The notes below the pieces were generated by a model, which saw only the letters and a program-made list of their open reading frames with translations, was not told where the DNA came from and made no database searches. 64,000 nucleotides of DNA, taken from contig CM073596.1 of NCBI GenBank assembly GCA_037074705.1, forward strand, positions 13,014,501-13,078,500, given 5' to 3'. Below are positions 43,684 to 56,158 of the stretch, piece after piece (position 1 is the first letter of the stretch; each line of letters opens with the position of its first letter). Both the position numbers and the translations under genes were made by a program. This stretch comes from Zhengitettix transpicula. Its lineage: Eukaryota; Arthropoda; Insecta; Orthoptera; Tetrigidae.

Positions 43684-45052
43684 TAGATATCAGCCTCTAT
43701 AAATTGCGAGTAAGTTGTTGGAATTATAAAAAATAATTTAAATCGTTTCAAATCATTTTAAATCATACTTATATAAGTATTATTTAGAATTCTTCCGTTC
43801 ATTACACACATAGTGAACACCTAATTTGCCAATCACCCGATACTTAACGATGGCATACATTCCGAATTTGCTATATATTTATATATACGTAACGTTTTTA
43901 AAATAAAATAAAATGATGTAAATATAAGAACATCGGAATTATGTTTTGTTTGGGTTTTGACTTCGCATAAAACTTAACTAGGTTGAATTCCAGTGATACT
44001 ATCACAACATGTGGTTTAAAGCGTAGAAATTGTGGTCACAGCACAGACAACCGTTACAACCACTTTGTTTCATTTGCTTTGTGACCACGGGAATTCATGT
44101 AAGTATACTATCGTGACGCTTAGGTGGGGTCGGCCTCCAGTAAAAACAAAAAATCCTCTGTTGCTCTTAAACTATGAAACAGGAACGTTGCGGTAATCAA
44201 GTGACACTGGAGATGAAAATGATCGTTTCGAAAATATCACTATGATTCATTTCGTCATGTTGTACTCGGTCTGCGGATGTAACTGGACTGGTCCCTTGTG
44301 GAAACGGAATAGGGTTGAAAGCGGGACGTGGATCAGGTCCGGAGTAGTATGATAGAAGCGTGGCCCCGGATATTGAATCCATTGCACGCGTATCCCAGTC
44401 ACACGCACCTGCTCCGATAATGAAGCCAGAGCAGCCGCCATCAGTGCGGTATCGTGACAACGAACAAATGACTGCGGCTTTATAAATAAAGACGTAACGA
44501 CCGCTGCGGATTTCAATTGAAATAAACTGCGGCGGCCCCATTGACAGTAATTTCCAACGCGTAAAATGCGATTCGGGTGTCTGGATTATAGGAGGGGATG
44601 GTCGCGCCATTGTCCCCAGGGACTTTACAATCGACACACGCATTTGGATTGTCCTCAGTTTCCCAATGACTCCATACGTGATCATTTCTACATGCTCAGA
44701 AAGATACCGTCGCTTTCACGTAAACACTGGGCCAAAAACTACTTCTGGACTTAATCACGTCATTCCAGCGAACAGCACGTCTGTATCCTCTAAATACCAC
44801 ACGGGTTTTGGGTAACGGTGTCGTCGAGAAATCACAGATTGTCACTTCTGAAGCGCACCATTATCGTCAACACAGCTTTCAGTGACAACTTCTTAAAGAT
44901 TAATAGATTAAAGAAAATTTGAATTATATATTTAACTTAATAGTAATAAAATATAATTATTTAATTTATCCCGTTAGTATTAATATTTAAGAAACTCTTT
45001 CTCAGATAATTAGAGGATTAAATATCGTCGTCACAGTTTGAACAGATTACAG
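43684..45052. other. unassigned sequence with a GC-richer island at 44190-44830
   Basis: The island has a 162-codon minus frame (44197-44685), the longest non-transposon frame here, plus an overlapping 89-codon minus frame. No domain, signal peptide or splice structure is apparent. The composition (CGCACCTGCTCC, GCCGCCATCAG) and lack of copies in the window suggest a low-copy, perhaps regulatory element rather than a gene. Confidence 0.25.
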
Positions 45053-45260
45053 GGCGCCGTGTTTTGAGCGGCCGTGCCCTGAGCGGACAACAGTCCCTTC
45101 CTCAGTCCTGACCGCTGAGCGAGCAGAAAGTTTTCCGAAGAGCCACTTTATCAGTCTTTAACAATTATCATAAATTATTATGTTTGTAAAATCTTGCTTT
45201 GTTGGAATTTTTAGAAACACAGATTTTGCAATTAGATCATTTAATTGACTTTACAACTCA
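45053..45260 (+). mobile_element. left arm of a Mutator-like foldback element, truncated
   Basis: It begins GGCGCCGTGTTTTGAGCGGC and follows the arm of 2807-3015 through AATTAGATCATTTAATTGAC, then diverges. No right arm follows. Confidence 0.75.
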
Positions 45261-46009
45261 TGAAAAGGAAAATGTTTGCTTAATCGAATGTCGGAAATTT
45301 TCTCCTTAATTTTTGTAACTATAAATGCGGCTCTGTTGAATTGCATACATTTTGTTTATTTATTCTACAGTTAACTTATCTTGTCAATTTTTTAGTTGTG
45401 ATAATAATTACTAAGTATTCTATTGAAATTAAACTGGTAAAATTCAGTTGGTTGCAACCATTAGGTCGTCCATAACAATTTTCGCTTATTAAATTACATT
45501 GATTTACTTTAATTAAGGTCTAATTTTAATTAGCTATAAATTTATACGGTAATTAGTTTATCGGGAAACTGTGCCACCAATATATTTACTTATTCGGAGA
45601 CTATAGGAGTTACAAAAGTTTTAAATGAAGGATAACTATTTTTTTAAATTTTTTGATTTATTTATGAAGTAGGACTGATTTATTTTTGTTTAATTTAGTA
45701 TAATAATTACACTGGCGAATATCAATTGATTATTTAACACTTGTACTGTCGTTTTCACAGGTATTTATTCAAAATTAAAATAGGCAAACCACCTTCTCGA
45801 TCAAATTTAAAATTAAAATAATCAACATGTAGTTAAAATTATTAAAACTCGTGTATAACAATAAATATTCTGATTTACATTATTTAAAATTCAATTCAGG
45901 ATTATAATTCACGTGGTGTGATAAATTACCTTAATAGGTAATCGAATTGTAAATGAATAAACCAGCTAAATTCGTTAGAAAAAAACATAAAACTAAGTAG
46001 GGTTAGTTA
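45261..46009. other. no recognisable feature
   Basis: AT-rich sequence without repeat partners. Confidence 0.3.
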
Positions 46010-46688
46010 CACCATTTATTGCTCGGGAACGGCTGAAACGATTTTGATGATTTTTGATTTGTTGGATACCTATTAATACCTATTAAAACATCGGAAAAAT
46101 TCACGAAAATAAAAAATTATGAAGATAATTCTCTGATGGTGCCGGTAATTCCAGTAGATGGCGTTGTGTGCATTATCTTTTGATAGCTGATGCAGATGCG
46201 CGGTAATGCCCGTAGATGGCGTTGTGTGCATTATATTTTGACAGCTGATGCGCCGTACTTTTACTTCAGTTTTATTGAAGTTGATGAAGTGCATATCGTG
46301 AAAGGTTATGTTGTTCAGTGTTATTTACAATGCCGCGAGCCAGAAGGTCTGAAGCCGATAGACTTCGGAATATTGCAAATCAATCCACTGCAGATGAACA
46401 AGAAATCGCACCAGAATCACGACATTTTCTATCGAATACTCAAAGATACAACGGATGTTTCCAAATGACTTTATTTAGTAGCAGACATTATGGAAGAACG
46501 CGGATTCAATCCGACAAAACGATGAATGTCGTATATCAGTAGGTGATTCAATTAAAGGAAACTACCTGAGTGTTGCGACATTCATTTTAATGTTATTATA
46601 ATACATTTATTGTACTTCATTCTTTTATGTGATATTAACACAACGTTTATTGATTCTGATACTGTACGATGTTCCCCGGGTCAGCTTG
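46010..46688 (+). mobile_element. Helitron-like fragment with possible ORF remnant
   Basis: A 5' region with GGCTGAAACGATTTTGATG and a 3' end TTCCCCGGGTCAGCTTGT resemble a common insect Helitron type that ends in CTAG (here CTTG). A plus frame at 46329-46542 reads MPRARRSEADRLRNIANQST, like the very start of Helitron-encoded proteins, then loses similarity. A 66-bp tandem duplication (GTAGATGGCGTTGTGTGCAT at 46152 and 46212) lies upstream. The 5' boundary is uncertain. Confidence 0.45.
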
Positions 46689-46732
46689 TATTATATAAAA
46701 TAAAATTTTAGAATACATTAATAATAATTATT

Positions 46733-46905
46733 ACGACGTATCGATTTCTTTCTGGAACATCATCAGGTGCATATATAATTTTTTTTACAAATCTGAATAT
46801 CTTAAACTGTAGACAGAACAAGATTTTTTAAACATATTTATAAAACCTTGTTCTCACTAAATTTTCAAATTTCAGAAGAGTTTCCAAAAAAGAAACGATA
46901 CGTCT
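46733..46905. repeat. divergent pair of hammerhead-like hairpins
   Basis: The minus motif 46733-46767 reads CCTGATGATGTTCC, AGAAAGA, AATCGATACGTCG. The plus motif 46871-46905 reads TTCAGAAGAGTTTCC, a loop, GAAACGATACGTC. They are imperfect inverse copies and lie only about 100 bases apart, right after the Helitron-like end. Confidence 0.5.
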
Positions 46906-46997
46906 TGCTAATTTTTATTAATATGATTTAAATGTTTATGACACTAAAATAGAGAGAAAGTCGTAAAGGCCATGGTTTCGTTGAATTAAATAATGTG

Positions 46998-47125
46998 GAT
47001 GGGGAAAATGCGGCCGGACACGGGAATGGAACCCGGGACCTCCCGCTTATCGATCTGGAGTCGACAGGGATTAGCTCGGATGGTGAAGCGTCCGCCCAGT
47101 ACGCAGGGTTCGATTCCTGGCCCGG
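46998..47125. repeat. back-to-back tRNA-derived SINE-like pieces
   Basis: The plus strand has an A-box-like TTAGCTCGGATGGTGAAGCG (47071-47090) and a B box GGGTTCGATTCCTGG (47106-47120). The distance between them is about 8 bases shorter than in a tRNA. The minus strand has a B-box-like GGTCCCGGGTTCCATTCCCG (47021-47040). Neither folds as a full tRNA by inspection, so I read this as SINE heads or tRNA-related promoter pieces, not tRNA genes. Confidence 0.55.
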
Positions 47126-49507
47126 TCGACATTCTTCCTTCCTGATACTCTAATTTAGTTAATAGAATATTTTTCTGGAGTATTTGTCCCGTTTATTGGT
47201 TGGTAAATTATCTTATTATACACACGTACATGTTACCACATCCACGGAACAAAATTCCAGTCTTTTACGTATTTATACACGCAAGCTTAACAAATACGCG
47301 AGAATTTTGTCGTTTCCCTCAATCGTTAAGTTGATTTCACACTTCATTTGTATATATATTATATGTTCATTACTCCTGCTTGATATTTTTATCAAGATAT
47401 TAAACCACAGTTAACGAAAAAAAAATTCAATGAGATCGAAACGAAAAAAATGTTCATCCCGCTGACAGAGCCGGGACAATGTGGACTGTTTCAATTTTAG
47501 AAGTTTTATGAAATTGTATCCTGCAGTTGCATTGTGATTGATGCATCTTTTCATTCACTACAAAGCACTTTATGTGGTTTCCGCAACCAATCTCACAATT
47601 GCGTTGATTTAGAAAGTAGACAGAAAATCAGTTTCAGCGAGTTGTGTGGTGGTTCATAAAGAGAGGAACGGTTTTTTTTAACTTGTTATTGACATCGCTC
47701 TGCAACTCATTACCGTCAATGCCCAGTGTTTGCTTTTTCGGACAAACGAGAGCAAAAATGGCGTATGAAAGGTAATTGATTGGCCGTAGATAAATAAATA
47801 AAAAGAACGTTTGTGGAAAGCAGATGGAAGTCAAACACTGGCAGTTACTGGCCCGGGAAAGATTTCTCCTCTCTCCCACGGAGCGCTGAATGAATTGATC
47901 AAGCCTGGCAATTAATTCGCCGATTGGTTAGAGCGAAGGGAATTCGATTAGCGGTTAAACAAACGTCACCTGCCGATTCATTATTTGATTAGCTGAGGAT
48001 GTACGACTGCACCGGTACATCATTATTTGCCATTTCCACTCTACAAACATCCATCTAGTTCATTAAAGAGAGGGGGGGGGGGCAACACAATGTCAGGGAA
48101 GGTTTAGCCACTCTAATTGTTTGGGTTTGTTTTACCAATCAATTTTCTGAGAGAGAGAAAAAAATGCTTCGTGTTCAAATCAAGAAATTGTAATTATTTT
48201 TCTGTACAGGATTTTCAAAATTGCGATAGTAAAAAAACAATCAAATGCCTAAATTGGAATAAAAAGTCCTAAAAATATTATTTTTAAAAAAAATCGAGTC
48301 GTTATTAATTTTTTAACGGTGTCTGTTTAATTTTTAATTTTTTTTCTGGACCGTTGGACAATTTTTCTTTCGACTTCCACAAATAATCGCGCTATGTTTT
48401 TACTGAAAAACCGACAAAAATGGTTGCCTTTTCGGAAATCGCGTATTATAAAAAAATCTGATCACGTAAAGCCCTAATATTAAATTTATGAACATCGAGG
48501 AATTACTTTTCTATTAATATAATGCACTGAAAAACTTGAGACCTAGGGATTTAGAAATGTATCTCGGGAAATATTTTTTTTAAAAGACAGCTACGTTGTC
48601 AGATTCCGAATATTTAAATGTAATCCGAGTCGTAACCATGCTTTCGACGATATAAAAAATTAATTCCCTGTTGTTACTGGTCCGTTATCGGAAATACGAC
48701 GAAGGAAACCTCTTGAGTATTTTCTAATTATTACTTACTGTGGACGCTAATCCTCCGCGATAATGCGAACGTAATCCTCCTCCTCCTCGCAATTAGGCTA
48801 ATTTCGTAATGATAGGTCGTATTCTCCGTCTAATTAGATTTTAAAGTTCGGAGTAAACTTTTGGAAGTCATCACCGTCAGATATCTGCAAAATGCAACAA
48901 TTCTGGATTGAATGGCCAACGTTTTCGAAAATTGGGAGAGAGTTAAAGACCTTAAACTCTCTCTAAATATATAAGTTATTTACATTAACTATTATTAAGT
49001 TGCTTCTGTCTTTATCTCGGAGGGAATTGAGTAGAAATAAACTTCGTGGCGTTCAGTGACTCGACCCATTTCCTTTTCACATCGCCCACAGTTTTCGCGT
49101 ACACTCACATATCCACTTCACATATCACCCATGTTCCTACACACCTTCCCTGTTTACGCATTCCTGCTTCACGCACTGTCAGCGACATCATTTACAATTC
49201 TATATTATAACTTTCTCAACGTCATTTTCGACGTATAAATTTTTTTTATCTCTATTATAATTATTATTATATTAAGACTGTGGTATAACATACTTATATA
49301 TACAGGAAAATAACCACTTTTTCAGTCACAATTATTAATTGTATTTTATTTTGAACTTTTAACTGAACGAGTCGTTAATAAAAAATAATTCTAAATACCG
49401 CATATCTATTTTTACAAAATAAATTGTCGAAAAAATTTCTCTGACACATTAAACATACCCATGTTTAGATCATTTACTTACATATTAATCGTTAACGATT
49501 GACTTCG
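47126..49507. other. unassigned sequence with short balanced patches (47880-48010, 48720-48860)
   Basis: The patches contain homeodomain-type TAAT cores (GGCAATTAATTCGCC near 47907; CAATTAGGCTAATTTCG near 48791) in otherwise AT-rich sequence, and may be conserved regulatory DNA. A G9-G10 run is at 48071-48080. No gene recognised. Confidence 0.25.
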
Positions 49508-50443
49508 GAAAAGAATTTAACAATATAAAATTATGAACAGGACCCGTAAGGGTATTCTGCGAATTAATGGTGGTTTTCTACTTATATTTTATATATAATA
49601 CGAATGGAAATTATTTTTCTGTATATAAAAATGTATTTATTTTATTTATTCAACGGTCAAACAGTACGTTATGACCGTTGTAGCAATAACAAAAAAATTT
49701 CAAACCTTTTATATAATAAAAAAGGATGTATGTTTGTATGTACGCATTTACGTTAATCTTTGTAAAAATTTTAACACGTGGACAGATTGCAACGAAACTT
49801 GGTACACACATTCTTCAAAACACAAGAAATAGTTCTGTGGGGGTGATAAACCCCTAGCGTAAAGGTGGAAGGAATTATAATTGAAAAATGTGATAATTTT
49901 GTGTTAAATTACTGCGTGCATAGATACCATGACGTCACGCGACGGAAATAGTTTATTTTTCCGGTAATGAAATAAAGCAGAATTATTTTCATTAGATAAA
50001 AAGTATATTTTTATCCATAAATACTCCATTGAATGATAATAAAAACCAATACAAATACTTTACGATATTTGCGGAAAATGCAGGTTAATTTTCGCGATAT
50101 ATTTATGACAACAATATGGCGAATATTTGTTTACGTTATGAATGTAGCCAAAATTTTCATCACTTTAATGTTTAGTAATGGCTGAAGACTGAGGGACAGT
50201 TATACCCAGCAATGCTCAAGAACTGTATTTAAGAAGAAATTCGGAGGTATGTTTGTTGAGGTTGGGGCAATAAAAATCAATGTATTTTATAGCTGTTCAA
50301 TTAATGCACTATCGGTCTAAAGCATGTACGAAACTAGGAACAGTTAGATTTATGTTAAATCACTTCTTGACTAAAGATTAATACGGAATTAAATATTTTT
50401 TCGGGTTTATATAAATAAATACACTAGCCGGGCATCCAGCTAG
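49508..50443 (+). mobile_element. Helitron with an extra ~200-bp 5' segment
   Basis: The core Helitron runs from about 49708 (TTTTATATAATAAAAAAGG, the usual TC lost) to GGGCATCCAGCTAG at 50443, followed by T. The 3' CTAG is intact here. Positions 49508-49707 match the segment beside the 17-kb copy (GTTGTAGCAATAACA, GGTATTCTGCGAATTAATGG). The usual internal blocks (TAGCGTAAAGGTGG, GACGTCACGCGACGG) follow in order. No Rep/helicase ORF. Confidence 0.75.
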
Positions 50444-52139
50444 TTCATTACAAAAAAAGATTTCAGTATTATTGCTAATGATTTTAGTACTCTGGTAGTA
50501 TTCCAGTAGTAATGATTTTTATAATCTGTTTGGATATATTTTTGAAGTGAATAATTTCCATGTCTTTCAATACATATTTATTTTTTTAGTTCAGGAAAAC
50601 AAGCGATTTAACGAGTGTGGGGGTAATTTTCAGGACAGTATATAGACATCTTAATACCACGAACATATTAATTTTTAATGTATTTATATGCCTAGTGGAT
50701 TATACACACACGCAATATATTGTTAATTGCTTAATTTTTGTAATTGGATTTTTAATTCGTGTAAAAGTAGTTGATATCCAAACGAAGGGAAAAAAATCCC
50801 GTACCAGCACCATTTGAAGTGGCTCCCTTATTTATTTATTTTTTGGGGGATGCGATGCGATTTATCAACAACATGAAAAATTTAAAAGAATCTCTCTGCG
50901 CTTGTCATGTGGCGTTAAGAGACTTGGAACAGGACAGAATTCCCGGCCCTGAAAATTTTTTTTCCCCCGCTTTAATCCGTGCTCCCTGCCTTATTTAGCT
51001 CCTTACCAGTCGCTTAAAGAAACTTTGCAGAGAGAAAATATTGCACCTCCCCCACACTCTGCCTTCCACTCCGTCACTTTCCACGGAAGATTGAAGACGG
51101 CAGTTTTCGGTATTCGTCGAAATCTTTTGTTAAAAATAAAACTCGGCGTCGTCTCGCGAGAGAAGAAAGTGTAAGCTTCTACAATCATACCGGAGAGAGA
51201 GAACGCGTCGATAACGTTAAAAATGCGTAAAATGTCGTGAGTCTAAATTTCTGAGTGAAAAGCAAAAAAAGAAAAAGAGAAAAAAAATTGGTAGATACTG
51301 AAAAGTTTTTCTTTTTTGTGGAGAGGCGACGGGGTTGATGGAATTATGGATGTAGGGCGTTTTTGCTAGCCTGATGGTAACAAAAGACGCAGAAACATAA
51401 AAAAAACTTTCTGAGTTGTAATATCAGAATCAACATAGCTGTGAACGTATGGGAGAGAAAAACGGAAGTGTCTAAGTGAACGATGTATATAAGGAAAGGA
51501 AAACACCTGTTTTAGATAATGCTGAAAGTTAAATTTTAGCCTTTTACGAGTCATCTTCGGCTGAACTAAAAATATGTCCTTCTCAATAATAAATTTATTT
51601 ATTCTGTGACTTGATAGAAACATTATAATCACCTCAGATAATTTTCTGGATCCATATAAATAACAAATTTAATTTTTTTAATTAAAGGAACAGGATGTAA
51701 ATTAATTAAAAATATTTCATGACCTATTTGACTGAGTTTCTTCTGTTACTTCAGAATTTAATTTTTTTATTGAGATAACAGAAGTTTATTCTGATTTTTT
51801 TTTCTGGGCTCTGAATGACTTTCCATTCAACAAAATTAGGTAGGAGTCCTTAGGATGATACCAAGCAGTTTCAAATAATTTACAGGAAGGATTCTGTTGA
51901 CATTTTAATTATTTAAGGACTAAAATTTAATTGAACTTAACTTATAATGATATCTTAATAATAACCAAGAAAAATTGGTAGTTTCCTTTATCTGTATCCT
52001 GAATAAATTCTTTTATTGGGCGTTGTGCTCATCTTTTTTTCCCGTTGGGTCCAATTATTTTTTAATTCAGAATTAAAATACAGTAAATCGTTTAATTCCA
52101 CGATTTAAAAAATTTAATTTGTATTTTGACATCTCTTTA
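50444..52139. other. no recognisable feature
   Basis: AT-rich, with a balanced patch at 50830-51200 holding short frames on both strands without domains. Confidence 0.3.
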
Positions 52140-52770
52140 AATATTTAAAATATATTTTAAATATTGTATTTTTTCGTCTGTTTATATTAAATAAATAATG
52201 CAGTTTTATGACCAATACCAGACAATATTTTTATTTATTTACGACAACGTTTCGGTACTTGTTTGTACCTTCGTCAGGTCTTTCCTAAATATACTAAGTG
52301 TTAAAAATTATTTTCACAGCCTATTAAAAAAACACAAACTTTAAAAGTATTTTTTCCAACGTCGAGTTGTATTCCAATAACTCTAATTTTGAACGTGTCT
52401 CACAAACGGGTAGTTTCTGTCTCTCACTATTCCTATTTTTGTTAATACATACTCATATTACAGTAATAAAATTTAGAAGTTTTTTATAGGATGTGAAAAT
52501 AGTTTTTGACATTTAGAAAATACCTGAGGAAGGTACAAACACGTACCGAAACGTTGTCGAAAGTAAATAAAAAATATTTACACATCTAACTTTAGAAATT
52601 TTGTGGTTTTTTTAATAGGATGTGAAAATATTTTTTTAATATTTATCATATTTAGGGAAGACCTGAGGAAGGTACAAACACGTACCAAAACGTTGTCGTA
52701 AAGAAATAAAAATATTGTCTGTTATTGGTCAGAAAAATGCATTATTTAAAATATATTTTATATTTTAAAA
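52140..52770. mobile_element. inverted-repeat element with three hammerhead-like hairpins
   Basis: The arms 52172-52281 and 52660-52770 are inverse copies (ACCAATACCAGACAATATTT and ATATTGTCTGTTATTGGTC). The minus hairpin at 52242-52280 and the plus hairpins at 52521-52560 and 52660-52699 share CCTGAGGAAGGTAC (or CCTGACGAAGGTAC), a 6-base loop and GTACCGAAACGTTGTCG. Stem II is a perfect GGTAC/GTACC. The third copy has GAAA changed to AAAA (GTACCAAAACG). The two plus hairpins come from a tandem duplication of about 135 bp with a TAGGATGTGAAAATA start. Confidence 0.75.
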
Positions 52771-54289
52771 AATATCTTCATTCTAGAATATGTATGAAAT
52801 AGGAATTGCAACATAATGTGCATTAATTTAATGTAACTGTATATTATAAAGACTGGAAAATTCAGGGAAGTCTAATTTTCAATTAACTATATACTACTAA
52901 ATTAAATATACATATTATGTTGTATAAATGTTCATAATCTTATTATTCGTATTCATATTAAAATTATAATCAACGTCGATTACTAATTTTTAAAGTGTCT
53001 CACAAAAAAAATACATACTCATCTTTGAGTAATAATTTTATATCTTTAATTTTAAATTAATTTAAATTATGTTAAACAATGTCGCCCAATAATTAAGGCA
53101 ATTGGGAAGATTCCTATGTCCATATCCTAGACGAATTATTTTCTCTTCTGGGGTTCTTAACAAATCCGCGAATCCTCTTTGGACTTTAAGTTCTTCCAGG
53201 ACGTTGCGTCCAAATATACAAAAATAAAAATACAGTACACATGTTATTGTGGTATATATACCAATAAAATTAATCACTTTGTAATATTTAGGATTTATTA
53301 TTTTCGACGTTTGTCGTTAGAGGTACTTGCAGATTAATTTTGGATGAAACTGAATATGACTGTGGATCGTAAACCAACCATACGACTGACGTACGTCGTA
53401 ACATGAGCTGAACTTGAGCCTTTACTATAGGGTTTAATAATTTCGACATCGCTGCCTGAGTGGGAGGTTGGAGGTTCCGATAACAGATGTAGATGATGTA
53501 ACTATAGATCTTTATGGGTGATGCAGATAGAATTACGGAGGAGGGTCTGTGAGCATCTGCAAGTCTAAGCGGTGGAAATTACCCCCTCCCCCCCCCCCGG
53601 CGCCCCGGCCCCCAACCATCGTCTATGCAAATGCGCACCCCCAATATTCGCCCTTATTTATTAAGCCCTTAGCAAATGTTTACAATTTTTTTTCGCCCCC
53701 CTTATCTGAAATTCAGATTCTCCAAATGCGACAGTGGTCTGCGAAGATATTCGTGCCAGTCTTTCTGCGGCGTGTGGAAGCCAAATAATTTAATTCACTT
53801 TAATAAGATCGCGGCTCCGAGGCTCTGGATCTTCTCGCAGCTTATTCCTTGAGATCTTATTAAGCGACTTAAATCTTAGAAGCGACGTATGGATAAACTT
53901 GTCTCGAGGTATCAACACTGTTTCTTTTTGGGGATAAATTTTCCGTCTCAGGTGAGGTCACCTCCTTTCATAGGCTCATCACAGGTTCCATTCGATTTCA
54001 AAGCAATATTTTCTGTTGTGAACTGGTATTAAAATAGAAATTAAATACCAAACAAGCCGATGAAAGCTCGTTTCCATGAACACGCTGCTTATATGGCGCT
54101 TTTAATTATTAATACAACAATTGTAAGGACGCTATACAATTTAATTTATTTTCCTTTAAACAGTCTTGACCATTTTTTACTAATTTTGAAACCACTCACG
54201 TCCCAATATCGTGTACCTATATTTTTAAAATGAAAAATAAAACTGTCTTCAGCTTTATAATATTTAACTATATTAAAGCAATACACATG
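52771..54289. other. unassigned sequence
   Basis: AT-rich with a C-rich run at 53582-53600 and a balanced patch at 53780-53900 (AATAAGATCGCGGCTCC). The latter could be conserved. No frame with a domain. Confidence 0.25.
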
Positions 54290-54320
54290 TTACGTTTCCA
54301 ATTTGGAACTGTTTCAGATG
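54290..54320 (-). other. hammerhead-like hairpin motif
   Basis: On the minus strand: CATCTGAAACAGTTCCAAA, then TTGGAAACGTAAC. Boxes and a TTCCAA/TTGGAA stem are present, but CTGANGA is decayed to CTGAAAC. Confidence 0.4.
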
Positions 54321-56112
54321 TCTTAAATACACAACATGTTAAATATATTGTTTTCAAATATTAAAAACAATAAAATACAACCTAAAATTTTTTTACGCTT
54401 TAAATAAACCTTGTTGTATCGATAAGAATAGGGATCTTCTTTTGAATTAATTGTATCTACACTTAATTAATATATTCATTCCAGTTTTTTTATTTTTTTG
54501 TTGTAAATTTTTCTTAAAGTAGCCTGGATATTTAGTCGACTTCGTTGTTAATTTTAAAATGGGACCAAATAAAAATATGGTTTGTTTAGAAACTATATTT
54601 AATGGACTGAGAAAATTTTAAATTTTTGCTATGTTCTTTGCCCTATATAAAAACTGTCAATACCATAATTTAATTGTTTCCTGTGCATTATGATTAGAGT
54701 TTTTTTAAAATTATATATTTTATATTTACAAAATATCTTCGTTACCTTCATTTTTTTTAAAAAAGATGATGTTGAAAATTAGAAATACAACATGTTGTAT
54801 ATTAATTTAATGTAACTAAATATTATAAAGTCTTCAAAATTAAAGACAGTCTAATTTTACAATTAATTATACACTAATGCTGAAAATATCCAATTTGTGT
54901 TATATAAATATTTTTATTGTTCGTATAGATATAAAAATAAACACCGTAGAATTTTATTCCGATAACTATAATTTTTTTTCCGAAATACCTACTCATTTTT
55001 CAGCAATCGATTTCATTATATCACCTTTGATTCTATATCAGCGGTATTATAGGGTTAACATTTTATTATCAATCTGCGCAATGATATAGAGATTGATTTG
55101 ATGGGCTGAATGGTTTTTAATTGTATGAGTAGAGAAATTTATAGCGCGTTTTTAGTCCCTTTAGGTATTACATTTTATTCAATTAATCTGCTTAAAATAA
55201 TCAGACATCAACGAGTTGGAAAATGAGACAGGTTGAATGTCTTACAGACGTGAGGGTAGGAATTAGGATATTCATATTGTATTTTAATAGCGCGGTGTCA
55301 ATATCGGATCGTCTTTGACTATATTTCGCATACATATATTTTGATAAAGTTCAATTTCCGTTGATGCGCAGTTTTCTCGGTGAGCTTGTTACTTTCCTTA
55401 CAGTTATCACCTCGCAAGATTACGTACGTCACCCTTCGTCCCCTCTATCTTTCTACTTCCCCTTACCCTCTTTCACCCGAGAGCTCACTCTCGCCTCGGA
55501 TGTTGTGAAATGTCTCGGAAAAATGTCGTCCTAATCGCTTTGTCCGAAATCTTCCAATATTTTCGCACGTCAATCACAGTTTTCATTCTCCCCAACTCCT
55601 GAATGTACTGCGTCGTCGTGAAGCCCTTTAAACAATTCTCTCTAGTTTTACACTTTCAGTTAGTTTTTAAACATTTCTTCTATTATATAGATTACAAATA
55701 TTTTATTTCTGAAAAGAAACTAATTTTTTTTCTATCTTTATAACTAAAATAAGTTGCAGTTACATAATGAAAATGCGCTTCTATTGAGTAGTTAGTTTAG
55801 GACGAATTGCGGGGTAATCTCTCATCCTCTTTTGTTTTGGACACAATCGGGGTCTACGAGACAGTTTCTCATAATCCAGTAAAATATAGCGGTTATTCGT
55901 TCTTGTCACGTTCTCTTCCGCTCAAGATTAATAGCAATGGAAATCAATACCGATGAACGACTTTGCCGAATTCCATCCCTCTTCAAACTCACATTAATTA
56001 TTCCCTGGTAGCCGACAGCATCACAACAGTACGTGGTCAGTGTCTGATGATTCGTGTCAAATGATGTTGCATCATTTTGCAATAAAAACCCCACGTTATC
56101 TGATTTATAGGT

Positions 56113-56116
<4 letters not shown>
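54321..56116. other. no recognisable feature
   Basis: AT-rich. A balanced, CT-rich patch at 55370-55650 has no credible frame. Confidence 0.3.

Positions 56117-56158
<42 letters not shown>
56117..56158. repeat. (TA)n microsatellite
   Basis: A perfect AT dinucleotide run of about 40 bases. Confidence 0.95.

Noticed and set aside
44247..44516. 89-codon minus frame inside the 44-kb island
   Set aside because: It overlaps the 162-codon frame in another phase and has no recognisable feature.
47071..47120. functional tRNA gene
   Set aside because: The A-to-B spacing is too short, and no acceptor stem or proper anticodon arm can be drawn.
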